Source: a virus
Strand: one strand, 5' to 3'
DNA length: 40,165 bases
IMG/VR virus record: IMGVR_UViG_3300021964_000172
Coordinates: 1 to 40,165 of that record
The notes under the pieces were generated by a model, which worked only from the letters and a program-made list of their open reading frames with translations, was not told where the DNA came from and searched no databases. Every line of letters begins with the position of its first letter. Within the stretch, counting starts at the first letter, position 1. The translations under genes were made by a program, and so were the position numbers. Shown here piece by piece: positions 1-6,539 of the stretch.

Positions 1-189
1 ACATTGAGGATTTGATGACATTTTGTATTCGCCCATGTGGTTTCTTTGATGTTGTGCGGCAGTTCCACTTCTCCAATTGTGGATAGTGTCTAATTCGTCG
101 CAACTGGCCTGACTTGTTTCAAGAGCCGATTCAAGTTCTTCCCTGTTTGGTGCTTGACAAAGACCACAACGCTTGCGATTAACTGTCAT
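1..189 (-). CDS. Zinc-finger/HTH DNA-binding protein, partial (terminase small subunit-like?)
   Basis: The gene starts at 189 and leaves the window at position 1 with 63 codons read. I translated it by hand. It begins MTVNRKRCGLCQAPNREELE, giving a CxxC pair at residues 8 and 11 and later histidines at about 47 and 51 (HQRNH). This C-x2-C...H...H layout with an intervening helical segment is common in small phage HTH proteins that sit beside packaging genes, so a small terminase or regulator role is possible but inferred. GGTGAG precedes the ATG, and the upstream gene ends inside this ribosome site. It lacks the W-tag of its neighbours. Confidence 0.6.
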   Translation of the reverse strand, partial: MTVNRKRCGLCQAPNREELESALETSQASCDELDTIHNWRSGTAAQHQRNHMGEYKMSSNPQC

Positions 190-194
190 AAATC

Positions 195-530
195 TCACCT
201 ATGAAAAATATCATACCCTTTGGATAAAGTAAGAATTGCACTATAATAAGCCATAAAGTCATCAGTTCCAATACTTTCTTCCATCAAACTTAATGTGTGT
301 TGCATAGCAAGATAAACATTGGGTTCTTTTGCAATAATCTTGTTCTTATTTGCTTGAATTTTACTTTTTGTATCTTTATACTTTTTAGTATGTCTTTCAA
401 TATCTTTAGCAGCATTCGCCATATTACTATTAAGACTAGCCTCTTCCATTTCTTCGGGAGCGTATTTATCGCCTAACTCGTTAAACTCCCTTGCTTCATC
501 AGGGTCTAACTTTAAAATGTCTTTCCACAT
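195..530 (-). CDS. W-tag protein, 111 aa, function unknown
   Basis: The protein starts MWKDILKLDPDEAREFN, one of the clearest copies of the N-terminal peptide shared across this operon. The rest is charged and helical, with a lysine-rich middle and no cysteine. There is no signal peptide or membrane segment. It starts one base after the stop of the 375-residue gene and ends inside the ribosome site of the next gene, so it is co-transcribed in the leftward operon. I do not recognise the body. Association with the virion is inferred from the shared tag and operon only. Confidence 0.7.
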   Translation of the reverse strand: MWKDILKLDPDEAREFNELGDKYAPEEMEEASLNSNMANAAKDIERHTKKYKDTKSKIQANKNKIIAKEPNVYLAMQHTLSLMEESIGTDDFMAYYSAILTLSKGYDIFHR

Positions 531-531
531 T

Positions 532-1659
532 TTAATCCCGCCATAAAAGTTGTTGCCACATTTTAGAAATAACCTTGTTATCTAAATTACCTTGGGCTTC
601 TTCCCCGAACTTTTCTCTTCTAGTTTTTCTGTAATCAAAACCAGTTTTTCTATCGCTCTGCCATGCTCTAAAACCATTAGGTGCTTTGTTAGTATTTCTG
701 CGCTTTAGTGCTCTATCAACTAAATTAATGATAGGTAAAGCAGTAAGTCTAATTCCAGTCACTTGACCAGTTAAAGAATCCTTTTCTCCTTCTGGCCCAA
801 TCTGAGTAATTTTTCTTGCTAATGCTTGTTCTTGTGGGCCTGACTTAATGGGAAACTCCGTAGCCTTTAATTCAGACCTAATTTTACTTGTAAGCAATCT
901 TCCACCAGCATTCCAATAAGTAGCATCACGAACAACCTTGTTAAAGAACTCTTCAACTGATTTAATTCCATCAATTTCAGTTTCAAAGTTTGGAGGAATG
1001 TCTCTAACCTCAACTTCAACTTCCATGTCATCTAAAAACTCAGCCGCTTCTTTCATTAGATAAAGAAGCCCTTTAGGATTAGAAAACTTAGTTTTAGTTT
1101 CAGAGAATAATGCCTGATGAGGTGGATTTTCACCAGCAAGCCATTCAGGAGGAACAGCAGTTACACCTTCATTTCTTTCAGCATACCAAGGTGTAGCATA
1201 ATGTCCTTGAACAAAACGAGGTGCTTTCTTCTGACCTGTTTTGGTCTTTTCTTGCTCAGTAAAGAGAATAAAAGCAGGGTCAAATGCAGGGCCTTTACCG
1301 CCAGCATCCTCACCAGTATCTTTCATATCTTCTAAAGTAGAGGCTAACTGCTCAATAAGTTTTGCCTGACCTTCTGTGAATAAATCATTATCAACAAACG
1401 CTTCAATGACTTCAAGGAATTGAATAGCCCCTTGACCGTCAAGACCCTTATTTCTGCTACCTGCACGAATATTTCCAGACATATGAGTTTTAAGAAACAT
1501 ATACAGGTTAGGGACACTTTTCACTTGAAGTTGTTCTCCAGAAATACCCTGACAGGTGCTTCTCCAAGTCTTGAAGTTTTCAATAAAAGGAAAGGTTCCC
1601 CCTTGGGAAACTTTATTTCCTTTGAAGTCCTTAACATTCTTTTTCTTATCTTCGGGCAT
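532..1659 (-). CDS. Large operon protein, 375 aa, probable virion or packaging protein
   Basis: This soluble protein begins MPEDKKKNVKDF and, unlike most neighbours, has no N-terminal W-tag, although the C-terminus ends with a tryptophan-rich KMWQQLLWRD. It has a mixed alpha/beta-looking composition, an acidic stretch around residues 205-215 (DDMEVEVEVRD) and a basic C-terminal third (RALKRRNTNK). GGAGG sits eight bases before the start. The start overlaps the end of the metalloprotease gene by 14 bases. I do not recognise the family. As the largest gene in a structural-type operon it is a candidate capsid-associated, portal-associated or packaging protein. Confidence 0.7.
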   Translation of the reverse strand: MPEDKKKNVKDFKGNKVSQGGTFPFIENFKTWRSTCQGISGEQLQVKSVPNLYMFLKTHMSGNIRAGSRNKGLDGQGAIQFLEVIEAFVDNDLFTEGQAKLIEQLASTLEDMKDTGEDAGGKGPAFDPAFILFTEQEKTKTGQKKAPRFVQGHYATPWYAERNEGVTAVPPEWLAGENPPHQALFSETKTKFSNPKGLLYLMKEAAEFLDDMEVEVEVRDIPPNFETEIDGIKSVEEFFNKVVRDATYWNAGGRLLTSKIRSELKATEFPIKSGPQEQALARKITQIGPEGEKDSLTGQVTGIRLTALPIINLVDRALKRRNTNKAPNGFRAWQSDRKTGFDYRKTRREKFGEEAQGNLDNKVISKMWQQLLWRD

Positions 1660-2671
1660 CCTTATCCCTCCGCTTCTTCCTACCCCTCACCACTTTATTA
1701 AACATAGCGGGGGCAGATGAAGTAGTGACAGTTGCCGCCATTTTAAGTTCGCTATCATCAAATTCAACATCTCTACCTACCGACCTTAATACTTTTGAAA
1801 GGAATTTTCTATGTTTTTCTCCATATCTTCCAACTAAGTCTTCTATATCGGCTGGGTCAATATCTCTAAGTTTTTGATTCTTTTTGTGTGTTCTAGCGGT
1901 TATTTCCATCCTTGCTAGTTTTTCTTTTGCTTTATCCTGATGCGCTTTATTTTTAATATCCGAAGTCAAACCATCAATAAACCCAATAATAACCTTAACT
2001 TCTTCTACTGGCTCTTTACTAACTGTTGTTTTAACACCTATTTCGCCCAATACACGAGGAAGTATTCTTGTTTGAGAATCTGGATGTTTAAGATAGGTTT
2101 TTAGTCTATAATAAGTATTATCTGGGAATTGTCCAACAATTGCCCCATATTCTGATGCACTATTAGACATAGGGAATTGTTCTGTTCCCATTCCAGCATG
2201 AGTGCCTTCGTGCATAATTGTTCTAATTACAAATTCCATTATTTCTTTTTCTGTGGGTTCCCTTTCTAATTTCTGCTTTAAATATCTATAAATACCCTGA
2301 TGATTAATTCTGATTTTTTCATCAACTAAATCCTTAAGTTCGGGGGCTTTACCCGTCATCATAGCATTCATCATCATGCTCATTAGCGATGCTGGAGTGT
2401 CATGTTTATTTTCAAAAGAATATGCCCCAAACGCTTGAAGGTCTTTATCAAAGTCAATATCATCTACTTTTAGAATATCCAACCATTTAACTAGCAGTCT
2501 TCTTCCTTCTTCTTCTCTCATAGGACAACTCGGACTAACAGGTGGTGCTGGAAGTCTTAATGGGCATTTTTGATATTTTGTCACTATTTGCTGACAACGG
2601 CGACAATAGCCCGTCATTTGGACACGGCTTTCCACATCTCTTTCGTCAAACTTGACAATTTCTTTCCACAT
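1646..2671 (-). CDS. Putative HExxH zinc metalloprotease with two W-tag motifs
   Basis: The 341-residue protein opens with the operon tag (MWKEIVKFDE). Four cysteines follow (residues 23, 26, 36, 49) that could bind zinc, and then a second tag-like motif, WLDILKVD, at residues 63-70. Residues 154-158 read HEGTH, matching the HExxH zincin active site, with a plausible third ligand at E174 in SASEYGA. The C-terminal half is charged and helical and ends in a very basic tail (RGRKKRRDKDARR). The combination suggests a protease that travels into the virion or assembling head and may act there. That is inference: the HExxH is visible, the substrate is not. Confidence 0.65.
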   Translation of the reverse strand: MWKEIVKFDERDVESRVQMTGYCRRCQQIVTKYQKCPLRLPAPPVSPSCPMREEEGRRLLVKWLDILKVDDIDFDKDLQAFGAYSFENKHDTPASLMSMMMNAMMTGKAPELKDLVDEKIRINHQGIYRYLKQKLEREPTEKEIMEFVIRTIMHEGTHAGMGTEQFPMSNSASEYGAIVGQFPDNTYYRLKTYLKHPDSQTRILPRVLGEIGVKTTVSKEPVEEVKVIIGFIDGLTSDIKNKAHQDKAKEKLARMEITARTHKKNQKLRDIDPADIEDLVGRYGEKHRKFLSKVLRSVGRDVEFDDSELKMAATVTTSSAPAMFNKVVRGRKKRRDKDARR

Positions 2672-2672
2672 A

Positions 2673-2936
2673 TCAATCTTTCCGAGTAAATGGATTCTTG
2701 GGCTTAGGTTTCTTTTTCTTTGCCGCTTCTTTCATAGATTCGGTTCTGTTTCCATCACCGTCAATGTCTATGTAATCAGGCTTTGCACCTTTAGCGGTAT
2801 GTCCACAAATACATTCGCTTCGTGGTGCATTTCCATCACAATGAGGACAACCGCCCTTATTCAAACATTCTTCGCAACTGCAAGTTCCCATTTTTGCGGT
2901 GCAATTGCTTTTTCTAACAATATCTCTCCAACTCAT
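2673..2936 (-). CDS. W-tag protein with Cys-rich zinc module and EF-hand-like loop
   Basis: The 87-residue protein starts MSWRDIVRKS, a tag variant. Residues 12-45 contain eight cysteines in CxC, CxxC and CxC spacings (for example CSCEEC and CPHC), which suggests one or two zinc sites. A segment DIDGDGNRTESM at about residue 56 resembles a calcium-binding EF-hand loop. The tail is lysine/proline rich (KKKKPKPKNP). The start overlaps the preceding gene's stop by ATGA, with GGTGAG upstream. Function is unknown; each module is short, so the calcium assignment is tentative. Confidence 0.65.
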   Translation of the reverse strand: MSWRDIVRKSNCTAKMGTCSCEECLNKGGCPHCDGNAPRSECICGHTAKGAKPDYIDIDGDGNRTESMKEAAKKKKPKPKNPFTRKD

Positions 2937-3040
2937 TTTTTCTCACCTGTAATCAAGTCTTTCTTTTGTTTTAGTTCTTCTTCGTCTAAACGCTTTGATT
3001 CAGCATCAAACCATGAATCTAAGTAAGTGCATCTTGTCAT
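2933..3040 (-). CDS. Small charged protein, 35 aa
   Basis: I place the start at 3040 (MTRCTYLDSWFDAESKRL) because GGAGAAATTAAC stands just before it. A longer reading would run through the repeated intergenic spacer. The peptide has one cysteine and a helical charged C-terminus (DEEELKQKKDLITGEKK). Its stop overlaps the next gene's ATG, so the two are translationally coupled. No family is recognised. Its size makes it a weak but plausible gene. Confidence 0.5.
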   Translation of the reverse strand: MTRCTYLDSWFDAESKRLDEEELKQKKDLITGEKK

Positions 3041-3043
3041 GTT

Positions 3044-3074
3044 AATTTCTCCAAAAATTTTTGGCGGAATTTTT
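3044..3074 (-). repeat. Intergenic spacer repeat, copy 1
   Basis: Read on the minus strand this is an AT-rich spacer containing ATTCCGCCAAAAATTTTTGG. Almost the same sequence lies in front of other W-tag genes at about 3655-3686 and 4266-4300, with shorter versions at 3418-3435 and 3936-3950. It places a self-complementary AAAAATTTTT core 10-25 bases before the start codon. Confidence 0.6.
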
Positions 3075-3407
3075 TCAAATCTCATCCGTTTGTTGTTCAA
3101 ATAGACTATGCACTTCTTTAATTGAATCTTCAACCTTGTTTAAATGCTCGTATAACTCTTCCACAGCACCATAAATTTCAAAGTATTCTAACTCCTCACG
3201 CACTTTTTCGCTCATAAGATTTGCTTCCATTTCATCTAGGTATTTTCCAATTTCACCCCTATTAATGCTATTAACCATTTCTTTAACCAAATCTCTCAAA
3301 TATGAAAAAGCCTGCTCATCGCCATATTTAAAATTACGAACAGGTTTGCCCGTTTTTTCATCTCGCCAATAGCCGAATTCGTTTTTAATAATATCTTCCC
3401 AATTCAT
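3075..3407 (-). CDS. W-tag protein, 110 aa, helical
   Basis: I choose the start at 3407, giving MNWEDIIKNEFGYW, because the tag then aligns with the neighbours and the sequence before it (GATGATTAAC) is the same as before the next tagged gene. The body is strongly acidic and helical, with heptad-like hydrophobics from about residue 60 to the end (EELYEHLNKVEDSIKEVHSL), so a coiled coil is likely. It has no cysteines or membrane segments. Function is unknown; it is treated as virion-associated from the shared tag. Confidence 0.7.
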   Translation of the reverse strand: MNWEDIIKNEFGYWRDEKTGKPVRNFKYGDEQAFSYLRDLVKEMVNSINRGEIGKYLDEMEANLMSEKVREELEYFEIYGAVEELYEHLNKVEDSIKEVHSLFEQQTDEI

Positions 3408-3432
3408 GTTAATCATCTCTTTTCTCAAAATT

Positions 3433-3642
3433 TTATCTAAACTCATTGACTAGTCTTTGAACTTCTTTGAGTAATACAGGCCTTAACTCTTTATCTACCA
3501 TATTATCAAAATAATCCATATCACGATTTTCTGTCATAGTATCATCTTCAAATAATTTAGAATACATAGCCTCAACCATAGAATTTACAGTCTCCTGTAA
3601 TCCAGCCTCAGTTCTTAATTTAAGTATATCCGTCCAATTCAT
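3433..3642 (-). CDS. W-tag protein, 69 aa
   Basis: The start at 3642 gives MNWTDILKLRTEAG, a near copy of the other tag openings. The 5' leader up to and including ATGAATTGG is the same as for the 110-residue gene downstream. The body is a short amphipathic helical protein with a methionine-rich middle (MVEAMYSKLFEDDTM). No domain is recognised. It lies 25 bases before the next gene. Confidence 0.65.
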   Translation of the reverse strand: MNWTDILKLRTEAGLQETVNSMVEAMYSKLFEDDTMTENRDMDYFDNMVDKELRPVLLKEVQRLVNEFR

Positions 3643-3654
3643 GTTAATCATCTT

Positions 3655-3687
3655 TTTTTTCTCAAAAAATTTTTGGCGGAATTTTTT
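3655..3687 (-). repeat. Intergenic spacer repeat, copy 2
   Basis: On the minus strand the spacer reads AAAATTCCGCCAAAAATTTT followed by TTGAGAAAAAAAAGATG. It matches copy 1 at 3044 over about 25 bases and again ends shortly before a W-tag start codon. Confidence 0.6.
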
Positions 3688-3918
3688 TCAAAATTGACCC
3701 ATATCAATAATATCTTGTAATTCATCAGCAAATCTATCTGCTTTTTGGGCTGCTCTTTTCAATGCTTGTCTTTGCTCTTTACTCACCATTTGGGGGTCAT
3801 TACTAGCCCCAAGGTCATAAAGAGCATCTTCTATATCAAATAGCATTTTTATAAGCCTTTTTAGACTATCAGTTGGTTCGCCATAAGTTTCTTCTTTTTT
3901 AATTTCTTCTTTCCACAT
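3688..3918 (-). CDS. W-tag protein, 76 aa, helical
   Basis: The protein starts MWKEEIKKEETYGEP, a divergent tag that keeps the tryptophan, acidic and basic positions. The rest is one or two long amphipathic helices (LKRLIKMLFDIEDALYDL, then QALKRAAQKADRFADEL). GGTGATATT precedes the ATG. It is probably a small multimerising protein. I do not recognise a family. The operon position and tag tie it to the same unknown process as its neighbours. Confidence 0.65.
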   Translation of the reverse strand: MWKEEIKKEETYGEPTDSLKRLIKMLFDIEDALYDLGASNDPQMVSKEQRQALKRAAQKADRFADELQDIIDMGQF

Positions 3919-3950
3919 AATATCACCTTTAATTTCTCAAAAATTTTTTA

Positions 3951-4259
3951 CTAGTATTCCTCAGACTTCTGCACATAGGCCTTCATAGCCAGTTGGTATC
4001 TATGTAATAATTTAATTAACTCAGTAGGGGAAACATCAATTTTTTCACTATTAGGGCCAATATTTTCATTGTGTAGTTTAACTGCTGATTCTAAAATATT
4101 AGTCCCTAACCTTTGAAGGTCTTTATGTAAATTTAACATCTGTTTATCAATATTAGAATCAACAATTCTACTTGCAGAAAGAGAATTTGAAGTAGTAATC
4201 TCTATGTCGTCCTCATCATCTACAAATCTTATGTTTTTCCTAATCGTATCTTTCCACAT
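3951..4259 (-). CDS. W-tag protein, 102 aa; first gene of the tagged operon
   Basis: The start at 4259 gives MWKDTIRKNIRFVDDEDD, so the tag is followed by an acidic patch. The middle carries hydroxyl-rich residues (TTSNSLSASR) and a C-terminal helical half (MLNLHKDLQRLGTNILESA). No cofactor motif is seen. The repeated spacer stands directly in front, and the possible TATA sequences near 4315-4340 would make this the promoter-proximal gene of the leftward operon. Confidence 0.65.
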   Translation of the reverse strand: MWKDTIRKNIRFVDDEDDIEITTSNSLSASRIVDSNIDKQMLNLHKDLQRLGTNILESAVKLHNENIGPNSEKIDVSPTELIKLLHRYQLAMKAYVQKSEEY

Positions 4260-4265
4260 AATAAT

Positions 4266-4300
4266 CACTTTTCTCAAAATTTGGGCTGGAATTTTTTCGG
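4266..4300 (-). repeat. Intergenic spacer repeat, copy 3 (diverged)
   Basis: The minus strand reads GAAAAAATTCCAGCCCAAAT then TTTGAGAAAAG. It is the same layout as copies 1 and 2 with a few changes (CCAGCC for CCGCC). It is the promoter-proximal copy. Confidence 0.5.
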
Positions 4301-4312
4301 CACTTGCGTTCT

Positions 4313-4341
4313 GGTTTAAATTTTATGAATTGTATAAACAG
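4313..4341 (-). promoter_or_regulatory. Possible TATA promoter of the leftward tagged operon
   Basis: On the minus strand two A/T boxes, GTTTATAC and ATAAAATTTAAACC, lie 55-80 bases before the first tagged gene in an otherwise uncoded gap (4260-4461). A start of transcription near 4300 would give a 40-base leader. The call rests on composition and position only. Confidence 0.35.
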
Positions 4342-4461
4342 GATAAAAACTTATTCATTTAAATTTGTTTGTTTAAAGATAATGAGTTTGGCCGCCGTGT
4401 AAAGATGTTGTTATAAGAATGCGAATAATAATAATTAAATTAATTTATTTAATAGTATTGT

Positions 4462-4704
4462 TTATTGTTCAGTATTTCCGATGCCAAACTGAGTTAATGA
4501 GGTTTGCACACGGAACGATGTTATGTATTTATTCAGATTTGTGCGAACTTGTTTTAATTTATTCAATATCTCATTAAGTGCTCTTTTCTCATCATTTGAT
4601 AGTTGCCTAATATCTTTTCTCTGTTCTTTGGCTTCTTCAAGGGTTTCTTTGATTAGGGTGAATATTTCATTTAAATGCTGTCTAGCCTCTTCTTCGGCAG
4701 ACAT
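4462..4704 (-). CDS. Coiled-coil protein, 80 aa
   Basis: The protein (MSAEEEARQHLNEIFTLI...) is almost all helix with regular leucine/isoleucine spacing to residue 60, so it is a probable coiled coil. It has no W-tag and is separated from the tagged operon by about 200 bases. A TATA-like ATTATAGGG lies about 30-40 bases upstream on the minus strand (4735-4743). The gene is therefore probably an independent leftward unit. Function is unknown; a scaffold or regulator role is possible. Confidence 0.6.
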   Translation of the reverse strand: MSAEEEARQHLNEIFTLIKETLEEAKEQRKDIRQLSNDEKRALNEILNKLKQVRTNLNKYITSFRVQTSLTQFGIGNTEQ

Positions 4705-4845
4705 ACTGTATCATGTTATGGGAGGAAGGCATACCCTATAATACTGGCGGCTTCAACCTTGCTTTATTTAAAGTTAATGCCCTAAAATAGGAGGTTTAAA
4801 GCGATTTCATTCAACTCTACATAAATAAAAAATTTTGAAACAAAG

Positions 4846-4853
4846 CCATATGG
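4846..4853. repeat. CCATATGG element, copy 1
   Basis: The core is flanked by CAAAG directly to the left and by ATGCTTTAG to the right. It is the leftmost copy of the array. Confidence 0.7.
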
Positions 4854-5045
4854 TTGTAGATTATGCTTTAGGGGAATAAAATAAATATAGGTCTATATAT
4901 ACGATATAGGCTCCAAAGCGTCCTATGTTAAACAAAAAACTATAGAACGCATTACGCAACCCTTCAAACATTGTTTATAAGCCTCTAACCCCTTTTGATG
5001 ACGTTTCACCCCTAGTCAATATATATAGATGCCTAATCAACAAAA

Positions 5046-5053
5046 CCATATGG
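5046..5053. repeat. CCATATGG element, copy 2
   Basis: The core sits in ACAAAACCATATGGTTGGC followed by TTTGCC. It lies 60 bases beyond the stop of the 168-residue paralogue gene. Confidence 0.7.
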
Positions 5054-5116
5054 TTGGCTTTGCCAGTGATTTAACGTAACCCCACAGAAGAGGGGCTACG
5101 GGGGGAATTGGAGACA

Positions 5117-5623
5117 TCATTCCTCTTCTTGACCTCCTTCGTCGGCTTTCACCGCAGGTGGGGTCATTGATGGGATTTCACCGTTCATGGTTCCATCCCA
5201 ACGACCTTCTTTGTAGCCCTTAACGAGAGCATCATAGGCCTTTTTGCCCATTGACTGAGCAAGTGCCTCAATATCCTCAAAGGCTCCACCAGTTCGCCCA
5301 TGAGGGAGAATAACGGTAGTAATCAAGTCAGCGTTAGAAATACCCGCAAAGGCAGCAACGACCATATTCTTCACAGAAGCCGCAGACAACTCTACTTCTT
5401 CGGGCAAAGACGATTCTCGGCCTCGGCGGGCGACTGGGAAATCGTCATAAGGACTCCCAATTGAGCGAATTGCTGTCCAATAAGTTGAGCGCAATTCATC
5501 GCTTTCCGTTGCATTTCCAAGTGTAATAGAAAGAGAAATCGCATTACCGACATCTCCCCTATCTTCACGGTCTAGCCATGCTAGAACCGCATTCGTGTTC
5601 TTTATCCAATTTTTCGCATTCAT
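5117..5623 (-). CDS. Cassette paralogue A, 168 aa
   Basis: The start at 5623 (MNAKNWIKNTNAVLAW) is chosen because GGAGG lies about ten bases upstream. The protein is clearly related to the gene at 6782-7306: both contain DELRSTYWTAIRSIGS, then FP.ARRGRES, HGRTGG and EGRWDG, and both end in an acidic GG(Q/S)EEE tail. A more distant relative is at 9505-9978. No membrane segment or catalytic motif is recognised. The conserved Arg/Trp/Gly blocks suggest a binding protein, possibly for DNA or for itself. Gene plus 5' flank are duplicated as a unit. Confidence 0.75.
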   Translation of the reverse strand: MNAKNWIKNTNAVLAWLDREDRGDVGNAISLSITLGNATESDELRSTYWTAIRSIGSPYDDFPVARRGRESSLPEEVELSAASVKNMVVAAFAGISNADLITTVILPHGRTGGAFEDIEALAQSMGKKAYDALVKGYKEGRWDGTMNGEIPSMTPPAVKADEGGQEEE

Positions 5624-5692
5624 GATAATCAATCCTCCAATAAAGGTTTTGATGCTCCGTTTTCCCCCCGAAGCAACCCAACCTTACAATAT

Positions 5693-5703
5693 CCTATAAG
5701 GTT
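5693..5703 (-). promoter_or_regulatory. TATA-like box AACCTTATAGG for paralogue A
   Basis: On the minus strand AACCTTATAGG lies 70 bases before the start at 5623. Equivalent AACCTYATAT boxes precede the other minus-strand cassettes at 6043, 6470, 6677 and 7377. Spacing fits an archaeal TATA box with a leader of about 45 bases here. Confidence 0.45.
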
Positions 5704-5736
5704 GTTTTTATGTTACACTCGCAAAGCGAAAAACAA

Positions 5737-5744
5737 CCATATGG
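5737..5744. repeat. CCATATGG element, copy 3
   Basis: The core is flanked by GCAAAGCG on the left and ATCTTTGAG on the right. It is the end of the first long cassette repeat. Confidence 0.7.
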
Positions 5745-5779
5745 TCATATCTTTGAGTAATGACCCGAAGGCCGCCAAA

Positions 5780-6019
5780 TTAGGCAAAGGCTGCCTTTTC
5801 AGCACATTCGTTGCAATAGTCGGCAATAATCATCAATTTGTCGTAACTGCAGCCCCAAAGGAACTCTAAGGGGTTTCGCTGGAATTGAAGCCACTTGAGT
5901 TCATTGTAGCGTTCATCGGGGCTATTTGGGAATAGAAGTTCAATGAAATCGAATTTGTTTAGGCGGTTGAGAAATTTCAAGTTATCAAGGTAGTGTCCGA
6001 GGATATTCCAGTTTATCAT
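5780..6019 (-). CDS. Small cassette protein, 79 aa
   Basis: The start at 6019 gives MINWNILGHYLDNLKF. An in-frame GTG at 6031 would add four residues, but a TATA-like AACCTTAAATT at 6043-6053 suits a leaderless start at 6019. The protein is aromatic-rich and ends with DYCNECAEKAAFA. Its middle, ERYNELKWLQFQRNPLEFLW, resembles RFIKAFKENHEFIWG of the next cassette gene, so the two may be distant paralogues. Function is unknown. A short hairpin with a TTCG loop follows the stop on the minus strand (near 5750). Confidence 0.6.
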   Translation of the reverse strand: MINWNILGHYLDNLKFLNRLNKFDFIELLFPNSPDERYNELKWLQFQRNPLEFLWGCSYDKLMIIADYCNECAEKAAFA

Positions 6020-6067
6020 GCCTAAAGCCACAAATGGCGCTTAATTTAAGGTTATACCAAAGCATTA

Positions 6068-6075
6068 CCATATGG
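6068..6075. repeat. CCATATGG element, copy 4
   Basis: The core lies in CAAAGCATTACCATATGGTG followed by TTGCTTTGC, giving well-formed CAAAGCA/TGCTTTG outer arms. Confidence 0.7.
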
Positions 6076-6102
6076 TGTTGCTTTGCTATAACCCAAGTGG
6101 GA

Positions 6103-6129
6103 CGGGAAGAATTACCTCTTTTCTTCCCG
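6103..6129 (-). terminator. Hairpin after the 70-aa cassette gene
   Basis: CGGGAAGA (6103-6110) pairs with TCTTCCCG (6122-6129), an eight-base stem with an 11-base loop. It lies downstream of the minus-strand gene at 6236 and before the next palindrome. A second stem, GTCAAGA/TCTTGAC, is at 6172-6193. Confidence 0.45.
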
Positions 6130-6235
6130 CCCCCGTCTATCCCTCTATTCCCTGTTTATTTGGGTCATAGTGTCAAGACGAGAGGCTCTTGACTTTCGGG
6201 CCGTTTTTGGGGTGCTACGGACTTCATGCCGCATT

Positions 6236-6448
6236 TTATGAGACATTGTATGAACGGATTTTATGAGGGTAGGGAACGCCCCATATAAACTCATGATTCT
6301 CTTTGAAGGCTTTGATGAAGCGGTCAGCGTCAAAACGCTCATTATCACGACGGAACATGATAATAAAGCGTTCAATGACGGGAACATTAATACCGCCCAA
6401 TTCTGCTAGGGTTTCTGCTATTTTTTCGTAGTGCCTTCGTTGGAACAT
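6236..6448 (-). CDS. Small cassette protein, 70 aa
   Basis: The start at 6448 (MFQRRHYEKIAETLAELGG) is preferred over an upstream one because AACCTTATAT at 6470-6479 is placed as a TATA box for a leaderless message, and the upstream extension would run through the CCATATGG element. The protein is basic and aromatic, with RRDNERFDADRFIKAF then HEFIWG. The C-terminal half resembles that of the 5780 gene. No known domain is recognised. Confidence 0.6.
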   Translation of the reverse strand: MFQRRHYEKIAETLAELGGINVPVIERFIIMFRRDNERFDADRFIKAFKENHEFIWGVPYPHKIRSYNVS

Positions 6449-6469
6449 GATTAACCGCTTGATAAGCAC

Positions 6470-6479
6470 ATATAAGGTT
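6470..6479 (-). promoter_or_regulatory. TATA-like box AACCTTATAT
   Basis: On the minus strand the box lies 22-31 bases before the ATG at 6448. This is the distance expected for a leaderless archaeal transcript. Confidence 0.5.
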
Positions 6480-6498
6480 TTATTACCAAAGTATGCAA

Positions 6499-6506
6499 CC
6501 ATATGG
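6499..6506. repeat. CCATATGG element, copy 5
   Basis: The core lies in CAAAGTATGCAACCATATGG followed by GCTTACTTTGGG. The outer arms are CAAAGTA and TACTTTG, a coordinated change from the usual GCA/TGC. Confidence 0.7.
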
Positions 6507-6539
6507 GCTTACTTTGGGTATAATGGCCCGAAGGCTCGC

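Larger units (their letters stand above)
4705..5116. other. Non-coding AT-rich region with two CCATATGG elements
   Basis: No gene is supported here. The stretch holds the first two CCATATGG palindromes, several TATA-like runs (AAATATAGG, CTATATATACGATATAGG at about 4885-4911, GTTTATAAGC near 4973, CAATATATATAG near 5018), and an inverted pair ATAGG...CCTAT around 4907-4925. It looks like a regulatory region at the left end of the cassette array. Confidence 0.5.
5664..5746 (-). repeat. Long cassette 5' repeat, copy 1 (upstream of paralogue A)
   Basis: This roughly 80-base unit starts with CCCCCCGAAGCAA, contains CTATAAGGTTG, a GCAAAGC core and ends in CAACCATATGGTC. The same layout occurs at 7345-7421 and 8364-8438. 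Inside it GGTTGTTTTT (5700-5709) pairs perfectly with AAAAACAACC (5729-5738). The other copies keep pairing with different bases. Confidence 0.65.
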
